Assembly (NCBI GenBank): GCA_963693365.1
Contig: CAVNZM010000008.1
Coordinates: 3,596,001-3,660,000, forward strand
Length of the DNA stretch: 64,000 bases
Direction of reading: 5' to 3'
Origin: Amoebidium appalachense
Taxonomy: Eukaryota > Ichthyosporea
The notes under the pieces are model-generated. The model saw nothing but the letters and a program-made list of their open reading frames with translations, was not told the DNA's origin and made no database searches. Numbering within the stretch: position 1 is the stretch's first letter; each line of letters begins with the position of its first letter. The translations under genes were made by a program, and so were the position numbers. Shown here piece after piece: positions 62,639 to 64,000 of the stretch.

Positions 62639-64000
62639 TATGCACGTGCAAGACTTAGTTTTATTGACTGGATATCATTATGGGTCACCGAACGATGTGG
62701 TTGTTTTTAGTGGTTTTTGAAGGAAACAAGGTCATTTATTAAATTAAATGATAGGCAATGCTAGCCGTGGGTTGGTGTATGTTTGTTTGATGGGGTTGTA
62801 GGGGAAGTGATTGGAAACCACTGGGCAACGAGGGGGTAGAGAAGAAAAAAATGAGGGGGGCATAATAGAGAGAGAGTGAGGGAGAGGGAGAGGGAGATAG
62901 GGGGAGAGACGGAGGGAGAGCTGACGGAGAGAGTCGGACTGAGGGAAGGGAGGAGGGAGGGAGGAAGAGAGAGACAGTAACACAGAGAGAGGAGTGTGTG
63001 TTTACCTGTGTGTTGTGTGTGCCAGGTGCCCGCAGGGTGTGTAGAGGCTTGGAACGTGGTATATAATATGCCATTGATTCGTTGCTTCTGTTTGCTCTTG
63101 GTTTGGTTTACAAGAATTAGTTGAGTAGTAGGCAACAACCATATGTTCCCACTACTTTAGGTCGTAAATCCTGTCCCAACTAATGAATGAATATTTTTAT
63201 GAATATATATATGTTAAAATTTCACTTCTGCGTGTGACTCGCAAATGGGTATGGAATGTCTGTATGACTAACAAAGTATGTTTAACGTTTAAAATCACTG
63301 TTCAACGGTACTTGTGAATACAACTTCGTGTTGCAATTGCTCCCAACGTTAATTAACCACGTACGTATACGAGAGGCTAAGTCTTACAACACCGTATGCC
63401 CAATCAAACAACATAAATCAGCACCATGGGACTGTTGGTAGTGACTGTCGGTGGTTGGATGTATGCACGTGTGAACATAAGAATGAAAAGCTTCAAAGTG
63501 CTGGCACACTCAACCCCCTCAGCCTCCCCCTCCCCCCTCCCCCCCCCCCCCCCTCCCCACACACACACACGGCACGTGTACACGCACACACACACATACT
63601 CGCACACGCAGGCAAGCACACACATGCATGACAGTACTGATATATATGCCACACGCATGCACACATCATCATCAGTGCACACATGCACACGCAGGCAGAC
63701 ACACGCCGTGTGACCCACACATGCGCGCTCGCGGGCACACACACAGACTGCCGCAGGGTAATATGCTAAACAAGGTGGCGGCACATACTAAATGTCCCAC
63801 ACGCGCACACGTGGCACACTTTGTCAATCCCTTTAAATTTTTCCTCATCAGTCACTCCCCAATTTATATTCAACGGTATCCTCCCTCCTCTCCCCCCCCT
63901 TTCACCCTTCCCCCCTTCACCCACCCCCACCCCCCTCCCCCGCCTTCCCCCGTGAGGGGGGGGGGTGGAGGGGGGAGACGAGGCCTCCGAGAAGCATCGA
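62639..64000. other. 3' flank of scaffold gene, no further gene seen
   Basis: This holds a purine-rich GAGA stretch (about 62865-62985), CA-rich sequence (63558-63740) and C-rich sequence to the window end. I see neither a clear AATAAA signal nor any supported coding exon. Confidence 0.5.

Overview
This is a gene-sparse, intron-rich nuclear window from a eukaryote, with long introns, GT-AG splice sites, simple repeats everywhere, homopolymeric C/G tracts of 20-60 bases and dispersed transposon remnants. The protein content is a RhoGEF, a type I membrane C69 peptidase, and a docking-type scaffold with repeated GRB2-like Tyr-x-Asn motifs and SH3-ligand proline motifs. It fits a lineage with tyrosine-kinase signalling, so a unicellular relative of animals (ichthyosporean, filasterean or choanoflagellate) is my best but weak guess. 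No bacterial or viral genome features are visible.

Layout. (1) 1.35-5.8 kb, + strand: a secreted Thr/Pro/Cys-rich wall or mucin-like protein in three exons. (2) 7.06-8.28 kb, - strand: a 5'-truncated non-LTR retrotransposon with a 15-bp target-site duplication; 10.2-11.1 kb, - strand, holds a second probable reverse-transcriptase tail. (3) 11.7-13.3 kb, + strand: an intronless secreted protein of about ten four-Cys modules. (4) 13.7-14.1 kb: a 213-bp tandem duplication. (5) 15.8-21.7 kb, - strand: a five-exon C69 dipeptidase with a C-terminal membrane anchor and a GYxxI tail, and an apparent one-base frameshift in a G7 run. (6) 25.0-28.6 kb, - strand: a three-exon DH-PH RhoGEF. (7) 29.1-29.7 kb: a MITE-like element. 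(8) 31.4-32.2 kb, - strand: an intronless endonuclease/exonuclease/phosphatase-fold protein. (9) 35.4-62.6 kb, + strand: one very long gene that I assemble from 20 exons (5,361 nt, 1,786 codons with the terminal stop). Each exon lies in an open frame and every exon-exon phase matches.

The most interesting item is gene 9, a mostly disordered scaffold. It has proline-rich SH3-type ligands at the N terminus, a central array of GY(E/A/V)N..DL motifs, one YxxM motif, and a charged helical C terminus. Fifteen of its 19 introns are phase 2, so most internal exons could be skipped without a frameshift. Two other patterns stand out. Several introns begin with (GT)n exactly at the donor and/or end with (CA)n at the acceptor, which could pair in the pre-mRNA. 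A dispersed repeat family with a poly-C 3' end may be the source of many poly-C tracts.

Gene models were built by eye from frame and splice-phase consistency. No homology search or transcript evidence was available.
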